DNA from: Gammaproteobacteria bacterium
GTDB lineage: Bacteria; Pseudomonadota; Gammaproteobacteria; GCA-001735895
NCBI GenBank assembly: GCA_029288195.1
Contig: JARFPR010000024.1
Location: 1-6,898, forward strand
Reading direction: 5' to 3'
DNA length: 6,898 bases
This document shows, piece after piece, positions 1-6,403 of the stretch. Positions within the stretch are counted from its first letter, which is position 1. Each line of letters opens with the position of its first letter. The notes below the pieces were generated by a model. The model made no database searches and had not been told where the DNA came from. It worked only from the letters and a program-made list of their open reading frames with translations. The position numbers and the translations under genes are program-made.

Positions 1-1240
1 ATCCGTGATTACCAAACATCGGAATGGCCAGTTGCAGTAGCAGTAGATAAGCAAGCAATGAAAATATCATTGCATTACGCATGGCACGCGTGTGCCCGGT
101 ACCGATAAATATCCCGTCGAGCTGAAAACTCCACACCGACAAAATTGGGGCAATCACCATCCACGGCAAATAGCGTGAAGCGGTGTCGGCTACTGCGTCA
201 ATACTGGTGAACAGGTTTATGATCGCATCGCCAAGCACGAAGTAAACCAGACCTGCCAGTAAAGCGATGACGGCACCCCAAAAAGTGGTAAGCAATACAG
301 CGCGCCGAAACACGCGTTGCCGCCCTGCCCCGTACGCACTACCGGCCATCGCTTCTACGGCATGTGCAAAACCGTCGAGCCCGTAAGCCATGATGCTTTG
401 CAGGTGTAACAGGATTGCGTTCGCCGCCAGGATAACCTCACCCTGGCTTGCGCTCTTAGCGGTAAAATAACTGAAGGCAAACAACAGGCACAGGGTACGG
501 ATGAATATATTGGAGTTTACAGTAAATAGTTTTACCAGCGCGTCACGGGCCAGCAGGCGCGCGCGATTATAGTGAGAGATTGCGACGCTGATCTGCGTGC
601 GCAACAGGTAGAAGCCGCATAGCATCGCCAGGTACTCGGCCAGCACCGATGCCAGCGCTACGCCTTCGACACCCCAGCCAAAACCGAGCACAAACAAAAG
701 GTCGAGCAGTATGTTGCTGATGTTCAGTATCAGTTGCAACACGAAGGCGGCACGGGTGTTATGCATACCGATAAAAACCCCGGTAAAGGCATAAATGCAA
801 AGCACCGCGGGCGCGCTCCAGATTCGAATGTGTGAGTAGTCGGTAGCAAGCGCTTCTACCTCCGCACTACTGTCGATCAGGTAGAGGACGAAATTGATCA
901 GCGGCCAACCGATGACTATAGTAACCAGACCCAGCACAAGGGCCAGGATTAGCACTCTTAGTAGAGTGTCGGATAATCCTTTCCAGTCACCGGCACCGTA
1001 AGCTTGCGCGATAAAGCCGGTGGTACCCATTCGTAAAAAGCCAAATCCCCAGTAGAGAAAACTGAATATCAGGGCACCCAGTGCAACCGCCCCGATCGAC
1101 TGCGGCTCAGGCAGGTGTCCGACCACGGCGGTATCAACCGCACCAACCAGCGGTACCGAGATGTTGGAGAGGATAATGGGTCCGGCCAGCATCCAGACCT
1201 TGCGATGTGAAACGACTAATGCATCCTGCGGCTGGACCAT
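1..1240 (-). CDS. dinF: MATE family efflux transporter, DinF subfamily (C-terminal end cut by window edge)
   Basis: Inner-membrane antiporter of the multidrug and toxic compound extrusion (MATE) family, expected to export organic cations or drugs in exchange for H+ or Na+. The frame is open from ATG at 1240 to the window edge (413 codons). Seen: the N-terminus has the DinF-type run AGPIILSNISVPLVGAVDT (residues 19-37) with Asp36, equivalent to the essential TM1 aspartate of MATE proteins, then VVGHL, and FLRMGTTGFIAQAYGAGD (68-85). The start of the second half has YGLDGFAHAVEAMAGSAYGAG-like sequence, also typical of DinF. About ten hydrophobic segments are readable. E. coli DinF is about 440-460 residues, so roughly 30-45 residues are missing to the left. 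The gene starts 18 bases after the stop of the upstream MFS gene, so the two are probably co-transcribed. No strong Shine-Dalgarno precedes the ATG; the nearest purine run, ACAGG, is about 14 bases away. Unlike E. coli dinF, it is not next to lexA here. The family call is secure; the transported substrate is not known. Confidence 0.9.
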   Translation of the reverse strand, partial: MVQPQDALVVSHRKVWMLAGPIILSNISVPLVGAVDTAVVGHLPEPQSIGAVALGALIFSFLYWGFGFLRMGTTGFIAQAYGAGDWKGLSDTLLRVLILALVLGLVTIVIGWPLINFVLYLIDSSAEVEALATDYSHIRIWSAPAVLCIYAFTGVFIGMHNTRAAFVLQLILNISNILLDLLFVLGFGWGVEGVALASVLAEYLAMLCGFYLLRTQISVAISHYNRARLLARDALVKLFTVNSNIFIRTLCLLFAFSYFTAKSASQGEVILAANAILLHLQSIMAYGLDGFAHAVEAMAGSAYGAGRQRVFRRAVLLTTFWGAVIALLAGLVYFVLGDAIINLFTSIDAVADTASRYLPWMVIAPILSVWSFQLDGIFIGTGHTRAMRNAMIFSLLAYLLLLQLAIPMFGNHG

Positions 1241-1258
1241 AAAACTAACGTAAACCTG

Positions 1259-2524
1259 TCAAGTTTTGGAATCGTTGTCGTGATCAAGTTCGGTCACATG
1301 CTCGGGCGTTTCGTCATGCGCGGAGAGATAGAGCTGACTCGATGTTGATTGGCTCGCAGGGACCGCAACGAAAGGTTTGCGCTTATCGGGGCTACCATCG
1401 CGGCGGCGTTTGAAAATTGCAAACGCGGATAGAACAAGGCTAATCAGGGCGAAGTAGAAAAATAGCCCCTGCGGACCGAGCACACCCATAAACTGGCCAG
1501 CAACTATCGGCCCGGTCACGGCACCGGCGCCATAAGTAATCAACAAGGCACCAGCCACCTGCACTCTTTGATTAGCGGTGACCATATCATTCGCGGTTGC
1601 CGCAGCCAGCGAATACAGCGTAAACACGAATGCACCGAATACCATGGCACCGATCAGGATCAGCGCATATTCGATCGCAAACACCATCCAGATGGCAGCA
1701 AACGCGACCAGCACCGGGATGTAAACCAAAAGCGGTCCCCGGCCAATGCGATCGGAAAGATGGCCTATGGGCCACTGCAAAAAAAGGCCACTCATAATCA
1801 TGACCGCCATGAAAGTCGATAATTGTGCCTCGGAAAAGCCCATGTTGGTCGCGTAAACCGGGCTTAAACCGTGCACGCTCGAATTAACCAGGCCGCAGCA
1901 AAACACCCCGAAAACACCAAGCGGGGCGATTCGAAACAGCGTCCAGACATGCATTCGCGTTGAATGAACCGGCACCGGTGCCTTGGCGCGGGTCAGTAAC
2001 ACCGGAATCAATGCCAGTGAAAATATGATCGATGCCAGGCTGAACAACTGGTACTGCGACGGATCGCCGGTAGTCAACAGGAACTGCCCGCAACCGGCAG
2101 CGAAGTAATTGGTGATCATGTAAAACGACAGGACCTGGCCGCGGGTTTTATTGCTCGCCGCCTCGTTAAGCCAGCTTTCGGTGACCATGATCATGCCGGC
2201 CATGCAAAAGCCTGCCAGCATGCGCAGCAGCATCCACGCAATTGGTGTTACAAACAGTGGATGCAACAGGGCCGAAATCGACACAAACGATGCGAATGCC
2301 GCGAAAGAACGAATGTGACCTACCCGGGTCACCGCCCGACCGGCGAACAATCCTCCCAGCAATAATCCAGAGAAATAAGACGCGACGATGAATCCGACCG
2401 TTGTCGAGGAGAAACCCTCAACCTGGGTACGCACCGCGAGCAGCGTCGAAAACAGACCGTTAGCAAGCAATAGCAATCCGTAACTCAGGAGTAGTGAAGC
2501 GACGGTGCCGAGGGTTTTAAACAA
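1259..2524 (-). CDS. MFS transporter, YcaD-like
   Basis: Twelve-segment major facilitator superfamily protein of 421 residues in the inner membrane, resembling E. coli YcaD and related proteobacterial proteins; the substrate of this group is not established. Seen: a first motif A region GRAVTRVGHIRS (about 62-73), a charged/aromatic TM4 segment VTESWLNEAASNKTRG (114-129) with Glu116, and the second-half motif LQWPIGHLSDRIGRG (249-263), which is very like the corresponding YcaD segment. A hydrophilic C-terminal tail from about residue 372, beginning KRRRDG, should be cytoplasmic. The start is TTG at 2524: an in-frame TAG lies 13 codons upstream, there is no ATG or GTG between, and the next candidate start falls inside TM1. 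MFKTL...LLLxxGLLxLxNGL is the expected N-terminus for this family. No Shine-Dalgarno is visible before it. The stop TGA lies 18 bases before the MATE gene, suggesting a two-gene efflux unit. The family is well supported, the export direction is likely, and the ligand is unknown. Confidence 0.88.
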   Translation of the reverse strand: MFKTLGTVASLLLSYGLLLLANGLFSTLLAVRTQVEGFSSTTVGFIVASYFSGLLLGGLFAGRAVTRVGHIRSFAAFASFVSISALLHPLFVTPIAWMLLRMLAGFCMAGMIMVTESWLNEAASNKTRGQVLSFYMITNYFAAGCGQFLLTTGDPSQYQLFSLASIIFSLALIPVLLTRAKAPVPVHSTRMHVWTLFRIAPLGVFGVFCCGLVNSSVHGLSPVYATNMGFSEAQLSTFMAVMIMSGLFLQWPIGHLSDRIGRGPLLVYIPVLVAFAAIWMVFAIEYALILIGAMVFGAFVFTLYSLAAATANDMVTANQRVQVAGALLITYGAGAVTGPIVAGQFMGVLGPQGLFFYFALISLVLSAFAIFKRRRDGSPDKRKPFVAVPASQSTSSQLYLSAHDETPEHVTELDHDNDSKT

Positions 2525-2589
2525 GTAGTGGTCAGCAGCAGGTGAAGTTCGTGATTGTCGCTACTCTAAACCAATAAACCCACGAGTTC

Positions 2590-2605
2590 ATCTAATGAAT
2601 TAGAT
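2590..2605. promoter_or_regulatory. 16-bp palindrome in divergent region, candidate operator
   Basis: ATCTAATGAATTAGAT is a perfect 7-2-7 inverted repeat (arms ATCTAAT and ATTAGAT). It lies 66 bases upstream of the TTG start of the MFS gene. Each arm carries TCTAAT, which matches 5 of 6 bases of a sigma70 -10 hexamer on either strand, but no good -35 sits 16-18 bases upstream of it on the minus strand. A role as a repressor or activator site for the efflux unit is inferred from its symmetry and position only. A chance AT-rich palindrome is possible. Confidence 0.35.
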
Positions 2606-2634
2606 CTACCCGATTTTTTTGATGCTGCCAGCCT

Positions 2635-2663
2635 TTGACAATAAATCACTGGCGTTTTACCCT
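2635..2663 (+). promoter_or_regulatory. candidate sigma70 promoter of the ABC importer operon
   Basis: A perfect consensus -35, TTGACA (2635-2640), is followed after exactly 17 bases by TACCCT (2658-2663), which keeps the three most conserved -10 positions (T1, A2, T6). Transcription would start near 2670, leaving a leader of about 127 bases before the binding-protein gene. A weak -10 suggests dependence on an activator or modest basal activity. On the opposite strand the same bases read TTGTCA (2641-2636), with AAAAAT (2618-2613) 17 bases further on, a weaker candidate for the divergent MFS gene. Neither promoter is demonstrated. Confidence 0.45.
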
Positions 2664-2665
2664 AT

Positions 2666-2686
2666 CAAAACATTAAGAGTGTTTTG
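2666..2686. promoter_or_regulatory. 7-7-7 inverted repeat over the expected transcription start, candidate operator
   Basis: CAAAACA (2666-2672) and its exact reverse complement TGTTTTG (2680-2686) flank the 7-base spacer TTAAGAG. The arm centres are 14 bases apart, a spacing compatible with a dimeric helix-turn-helix regulator. The repeat begins 3 bases after the candidate -10 element and so would cover the transcription start, the classical position for repression. There is no G+C-rich stem or following T-run, so it does not look like a terminator. No regulator gene is visible in the window. Confidence 0.4.
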
Positions 2687-2796
2687 TACGTAAATTCTCC
2701 CTCAGGATCCTCGAGATTAAACGCGGATGCGTGGGTTCATGCTACGTTAATTAAACACCAATAAAATAATTACGACATCCAACCCGAGGAGTTAAA

Positions 2797-4416
2797 ATGA
2801 AAGACGAAAAATCCAAATCCGAACTCAATTACAAGGATTTGACCCAGTCCGACAAGGACCTGGTGGCAAAACTGGTAAAAGGCGGCTTTTCCCGTCGTGA
2901 AATCCTGAAACTCTCGATGGTCACCGGCGTCTCGCTGGTCGCGGCAGAGCACCTTTTATTCGACGGTAAAGCAGCAATTGCAGCAACACCGAAGAAAGGC
3001 GGCTCGGTGCGGATGGCGTCCAATCTGCATGGACCCGACGATCAACTCGATCCCACGCTGTTTACCTCTACCATCGATTACACCCGCGGCCGAGCAACCT
3101 ATAACAGCCTGATCCAGCATGCCAATGACCTTAGCCCGCAGCCCGAACTGGCAGAAACGTTCGAGCCGAATAGCAATGCCACCGAGTGGACTTTCAAGAT
3201 TCGCAATGGTGTTACCTTCCACGACGGTAAGAAACTGACTGCTGACGATGTCGTCTATACAATGAAACGACACCAGGGCGAAAGTTCGACCTCGGTTATT
3301 AAATCGGTGCTGGCCTCAGTCAAGGAATGGAAGAAAACCGGCCCGATGGAAGTCAAGGCGATCCTCGAGTCGCCCAATGCCGATCTGCCGACGCTGCTCG
3401 GCCTGTTCCAGACCAAGATTGTGCAGGATGGCACCACTGGCGCCGGTATCGGTACCGGGCCTTTTGTCATGGAATCTTTTCAGCCCGGCGTGAAGTCGGT
3501 GCATGTTCGCAACAAGAATTACTGGCGTGAAGGCGCAAATCTCGATGCCTGTGAAATTACCGCGATCACCGACCCGGTGGCGCGCGTCAACGCCCTGATT
3601 TCGGGCGACATGCAGCTCGTTACACAGCTCGAACCCAATGCGTTCCGGCAGGTAGAAAGCGCGAAAAACGTCACCCTGCTGTCGACTCCAGCGGCATTGC
3701 AACTCGGTATTTGCGTCCTGAGGAATACCGCACCCGGTAACAACGATGATTTTGTCCTGGGCATGAAGTACATCCAGGACCGGGAACGCATCGTCAAGCG
3801 CGTCCTCAAGGGCAAGGGCTCGCTGGGCAATGACACGCCCATCAGCCCGGCTCACGGCAAGGACTGGTGCTCGGAATTAGCGCAACGCCAGTACGATCCC
3901 GACAAAGCCAAGTTTCATTTCAAAAAATCCGGGATCAGCTCTGCTGAACTTTATGTCGCACCCGTCTCCGGTGGTATCGAAGACATCTGCCTGACCGCAC
4001 AGGCGAACTGCGCCAAGATCGGCTTCGATCTGAAACTGAAGAAAGTGCCGACCGATGGTTATTGGGGTGCAGTCTGGATGAAGGAACCGCTCAACGTAGT
4101 CACCTGGAACATGCGCCCCACGGCTAATTCACAAATGGCAATTCAATTCGGCCCCGGTGCCGCGTGGAATGACACTTTCTGGAACAATGAACGTATGGGT
4201 GAGTTGTTAAGCATGTCACTCGCGGAAACCGATCCGGCCAAGCGACACGCCATGTACTGTGAAATGCAGACCCTGATCCACGAAGGCAGTGGCATGGTTA
4301 TTCCAGCGTTCTCCAATATCAACGATGGTATCGCCGACAATGTCATGGGAATGCCCACCGTACCGCTGGGTCAGTTAGGTGGCTGCGAATGGCCTGAATT
4401 TATCTGGCTCGCGTAA
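2797..4416 (+). CDS. Tat-exported family-5 solute-binding protein of a peptide/nickel-type ABC importer
   Basis: Periplasmic binding protein (539 residues, usual family length) that would capture a solute and deliver it to the permeases encoded downstream. Start ATG has a strong Shine-Dalgarno, GAGGAG (2786-2791), 5 bases before it. Seen: a 31-residue polar N-terminal stretch, then a twin-arginine motif SRREILK (32-38), a moderately hydrophobic segment VTGVSLVAAEHLL and a likely cleavage site near AIAA (60-63). The mature part opens KKGGSVRMASNL and contains the family-5 hallmark ETFEPN...ATEWTFKIRNGVTFHDGK (120-145), followed by LTADDVVYTM. GTGPF (219-223) and NYWRE (241-245) are also typical. 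The segment expected to hold the ligand-amine aspartate of DppA/OppA reads TWNMRPTAN (436-444) with no acidic residue, so the ligand may not be a simple peptide. Seven cysteines (252, 306, 358, 398, 405, 488, 530) are unusually many for a periplasmic binding protein and fit folding before Tat export. Transport of peptides, opines or other organic solutes is possible; the exact ligand cannot be read. Confidence 0.93.
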   Translation: MKDEKSKSELNYKDLTQSDKDLVAKLVKGGFSRREILKLSMVTGVSLVAAEHLLFDGKAAIAATPKKGGSVRMASNLHGPDDQLDPTLFTSTIDYTRGRATYNSLIQHANDLSPQPELAETFEPNSNATEWTFKIRNGVTFHDGKKLTADDVVYTMKRHQGESSTSVIKSVLASVKEWKKTGPMEVKAILESPNADLPTLLGLFQTKIVQDGTTGAGIGTGPFVMESFQPGVKSVHVRNKNYWREGANLDACEITAITDPVARVNALISGDMQLVTQLEPNAFRQVESAKNVTLLSTPAALQLGICVLRNTAPGNNDDFVLGMKYIQDRERIVKRVLKGKGSLGNDTPISPAHGKDWCSELAQRQYDPDKAKFHFKKSGISSAELYVAPVSGGIEDICLTAQANCAKIGFDLKLKKVPTDGYWGAVWMKEPLNVVTWNMRPTANSQMAIQFGPGAAWNDTFWNNERMGELLSMSLAETDPAKRHAMYCEMQTLIHEGSGMVIPAFSNINDGIADNVMGMPTVPLGQLGGCEWPEFIWLA

Positions 4417-4441
4417 GTAAAAGTTAAAGTAGTTCGAACGG

Positions 4442-4474
4442 GGCCTGTATAAATTCATTTATACAGGCCTTTTT
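4442..4474 (+). terminator. intrinsic-terminator-like hairpin between binding-protein and permease genes
   Basis: GGCCTGTATAAA (4442-4453) pairs perfectly with TTTATACAGGCC (4458-4469) around the 4-base loop TTCA, followed directly by five T residues (4470-4474). This 12-bp stem with a G+C-rich base and T-run is a textbook Rho-independent terminator. It lies 25 bases after the stop of the binding-protein gene and about 35 bases before the permease start. Since the downstream genes complete the same transporter, it most likely acts as a partial terminator and mRNA-stabilising structure that raises binding-protein output over the membrane components. Confidence 0.85.
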
Positions 4475-4483
4475 CGTTATAAA
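4454..4483 (+). promoter_or_regulatory. weak candidate internal promoter before the permease genes
   Basis: TATAAA (4478-4483) matches 5 of 6 bases of the sigma70 -10 element, with a poor -35 candidate TTCATT 18 bases upstream (4454-4459), inside the terminator hairpin. It could give the permease genes their own low-level transcript. The AT-rich setting makes a chance match likely. Confidence 0.2.
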
Positions 4484-4509
4484 AGAAAGTTAACAGGGGG
4501 AAGCATCCA

Positions 4510-5460
4510 ATGATGACACGAATGGTCATGCAGCGAATCGGCATCGGTTTCGCTACCTTAATCGTGGTTTCCATTATCGTATTTATAGCGACCAGCATAT
4601 TACCCGGGGATGTAGCGCAAATCGTTCTCGGGCAGAGCGCTACACCCGAAACGCTGGCGGCGCTGCGCGCCGAACTTGGACTGGATCAACCTGGATACAT
4701 TCGTTATTTCCTATGGCTGGGTAACATGATGACTGGTGATCTAGGAACCTCAAAGGCCGGTGGCGCAACCATTGCAAGCTTAATTGGCGGACGTCTCGGT
4801 AACACCCTGATGATGGCAGGATGGGTCGCAGTGATATCGATACCCATATCGATCGCACTCGGCCTGTGGGCCGCAATGCACCCTGGTACCTGGCTCGACC
4901 GTATCGTCACTTTTGGTACTCTGAGCCTGATCTCGGTACCCGAATTTTTCATCGCCACGGTAGCAGTACTCATTCTCGCGGTGGAACTCCACTGGTTACC
5001 CTCTACGGCTTACATGACGGGTGAAGAAACCTTCTGGGAATTGATGAAAGCGTTGGCGATGCCGCTGATCACGCTCGTTATCGTGGTATCCGCACAAATG
5101 ATCCGCATGACCCGCGCTGGTATTCTTAACGTCATGAGTTCCCCCTATATCGAAATGGCAATTTTAAAGGGCGTACCGCGTGGCCGCATTATTCTGCGCC
5201 ACGCTTTCTTTAATGCGATCGGACCGATCATAAACGTCATCGCTTTGAACCTGGCTTACCTCGTCAGTGGCGTGGTCATCGTCGAAACCATCTTCGCCTA
5301 CCCCGGCCTCGCGAAATTAATGATCGACGGGGTGCAAACCCGGGATTTGCCGTTAGTGCAGGCCTGCGCGATGATATTTTGCGCCACTTACGTGGTGTTG
5401 ATCCTGATAGCGGATGTCGGCTCGATACTTTCCAACCCGCGCTTGCGCAACCCGAAGTAA
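4510..5460 (+). CDS. ABC importer permease, DppB/OppB family
   Basis: First of two inner-membrane subunits forming the translocation path of the importer (316 residues, usual length). Seen: TM1 at about 11-32 followed by the periplasmic loop ILPGDVAQIVLGQSATPE and LRAELGLDQP (52-61), which is the classic DppB N-terminal domain. Further membrane segments lie near 100-122, 135-160, 180-197, 240-260 and 283-305. The cytoplasmic coupling (EAA) loop is YIEMAILKGVPRGRIILRHA (213-232), with Glu215, Ala217 and Gly221 kept, though EMA replaces EAA and the usual Leu-Pro is Leu-Arg. VVIVETIFAYPGL (255-267) and RDLPLVQA (278-285) are strong family signatures. The start is the first of two tandem ATGs; AGGGGGA (4495-4501) is 8 bases before it, and would be 11 bases before the second. 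The gene follows the binding-protein gene after 93 bases containing the terminator-like hairpin, and the next permease gene starts 15 bases after its stop. Confidence 0.95.
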   Translation: MMTRMVMQRIGIGFATLIVVSIIVFIATSILPGDVAQIVLGQSATPETLAALRAELGLDQPGYIRYFLWLGNMMTGDLGTSKAGGATIASLIGGRLGNTLMMAGWVAVISIPISIALGLWAAMHPGTWLDRIVTFGTLSLISVPEFFIATVAVLILAVELHWLPSTAYMTGEETFWELMKALAMPLITLVIVVSAQMIRMTRAGILNVMSSPYIEMAILKGVPRGRIILRHAFFNAIGPIINVIALNLAYLVSGVVIVETIFAYPGLAKLMIDGVQTRDLPLVQACAMIFCATYVVLILIADVGSILSNPRLRNPK

Positions 5461-5475
5461 TTGGGGGACTAAGAA

Positions 5476-6399
5476 ATGACTGAACAAGTAGCTACTAAAA
5501 AAGAAGAAGAAGTTCTCGCGGAACTGGATTCATTTGCCGAATTACCCGATGCCCCGCCGAAACGAAAATTCAGGCTGTCCTGGGTTGGATGGCTCTCAGT
5601 CGGAGTGGTTGTATTCTGGTTGGTGATCTGTGTTATCGGACCGAGTATTGCACCCTTTCATGAAATGGACATGGATGGCGATGACAGCTTCCTGCCAGCC
5701 GGCCAGGGCGAGTATGGTTACTTCTACCTGGGTACCGATTACCTCAGTCGCGACACCTTTTCTCGCATACTTTTCGGTGCGCGCAACACTATCGGCATCT
5801 CGCTCGCCGCAACCCTGCTGGCCTACCTTATGGGTATAACACTGGGTATCCTGGCTGCGGTAAAGGGGGGCTGGATAGACATGGGTATAAGTCGAGTAAA
5901 CGATGCAATCCTGGCACTGCCGACGATCATGCTCGGCTTGATCGTGATCGCGGCGCTCGGCTCCTCGATTCCTATTTTAATTGGCACAGCGGCAGTAATA
6001 TACGCCACCAGCGTATTTCGTATCGCACGTGCACTCGGTCAGGACATCATGGTGCAGGACTATGTCGAGGCCGCGGCTACCCGTGGCGAAGGTATATGGT
6101 GGATCATCAGGGCCGAGGTATTACCGAACGCGGCCATGCCGCTGGCAACCGATTTTGGCCTGCGCCTGGTGTTCGTGGTGTTGTTCATCTCGAGCCTGAG
6201 CTTCCTCGGGTTGGGGGTCCAGCCGCCCGCATCCGACTGGGGCAGCATGGTGCGTGAAAACCTGCAGGGTTTGACCTATGGCTCTTATGCCGCAATCTGG
6301 CCCGCTTTAGCAATCGCTTCCTTCACCATCGCGATCAACCTGATTGTCGATGATATATCCGCCAAGTCCGGTGGCAGCCTCGCAAAGAAAATGGTGTAG
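5476..6399 (+). CDS. ABC importer permease, DppC/OppC family
   Basis: Second inner-membrane subunit, pairing with the upstream DppB-like protein (307 residues, usual length). Seen: an acidic cytoplasmic N-terminal stretch rich in Glu and Lys (1-33), TM1 at about 37-56, then the DppC signature YLGTDYLSRDTFSRILFGAR (84-103). The core permease domain has a canonical EAA loop DYVEAAATRGEGIWWIIRAE (195-214) followed by VLPNA, with Glu198, Ala199, Ala200, Gly204 and Pro217 all present. LSFLGLGVQPP (231-241) and DWGSMV are also family hallmarks. The usual C-terminal NLxGDxLRDxLDP ending is altered to NLIVDDISAKSGGSLAKK. A good Shine-Dalgarno, GGGGGA (5463-5468), lies 7 bases before the ATG. The stop is 4 bases before the ATPase start, so translation is probably coupled. 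Confidence 0.95.
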   Translation: MTEQVATKKEEEVLAELDSFAELPDAPPKRKFRLSWVGWLSVGVVVFWLVICVIGPSIAPFHEMDMDGDDSFLPAGQGEYGYFYLGTDYLSRDTFSRILFGARNTIGISLAATLLAYLMGITLGILAAVKGGWIDMGISRVNDAILALPTIMLGLIVIAALGSSIPILIGTAAVIYATSVFRIARALGQDIMVQDYVEAAATRGEGIWWIIRAEVLPNAAMPLATDFGLRLVFVVLFISSLSFLGLGVQPPASDWGSMVRENLQGLTYGSYAAIWPALAIASFTIAINLIVDDISAKSGGSLAKKMV

Positions 6400-6403
6400 A
6401 ACA

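Noticed and set aside
1568..1822. 84-codon plus-strand open frame antisense to the MFS gene
   Set aside because: Composition is dominated by charged residues and His with no domain pattern, as expected for an antisense reading of membrane-protein codons.
2705..2715. Adjacent BamHI and XhoI sites (GGATCCTCGAG) resembling a cloning polylinker
   Set aside because: No other vector sequence or further polylinker sites occur nearby, and the flanking bases continue as an ordinary AT-rich intergenic region between intact genes.
2762..2767. TAAAAT as a second -10 element close to the binding-protein gene
   Set aside because: No recognisable -35 occurs 16-18 bases upstream, and the stretch is generally A+T-rich.
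2745..2774. Imperfect inverted repeat CGTTAATTA ... TAATTACG in the leader of the binding-protein gene
   Set aside because: It is very AT-rich and imperfect, has no plausible terminator or riboswitch structure, and is likely by chance in such base composition.
3316..3855. 179-codon open frame on the minus strand inside the binding-protein gene
   Set aside because: It lies wholly antisense to a gene with clear family motifs, has no membrane or domain features of its own, and no ribosome binding site was evident; it is a shadow of the codon usage of the real gene.
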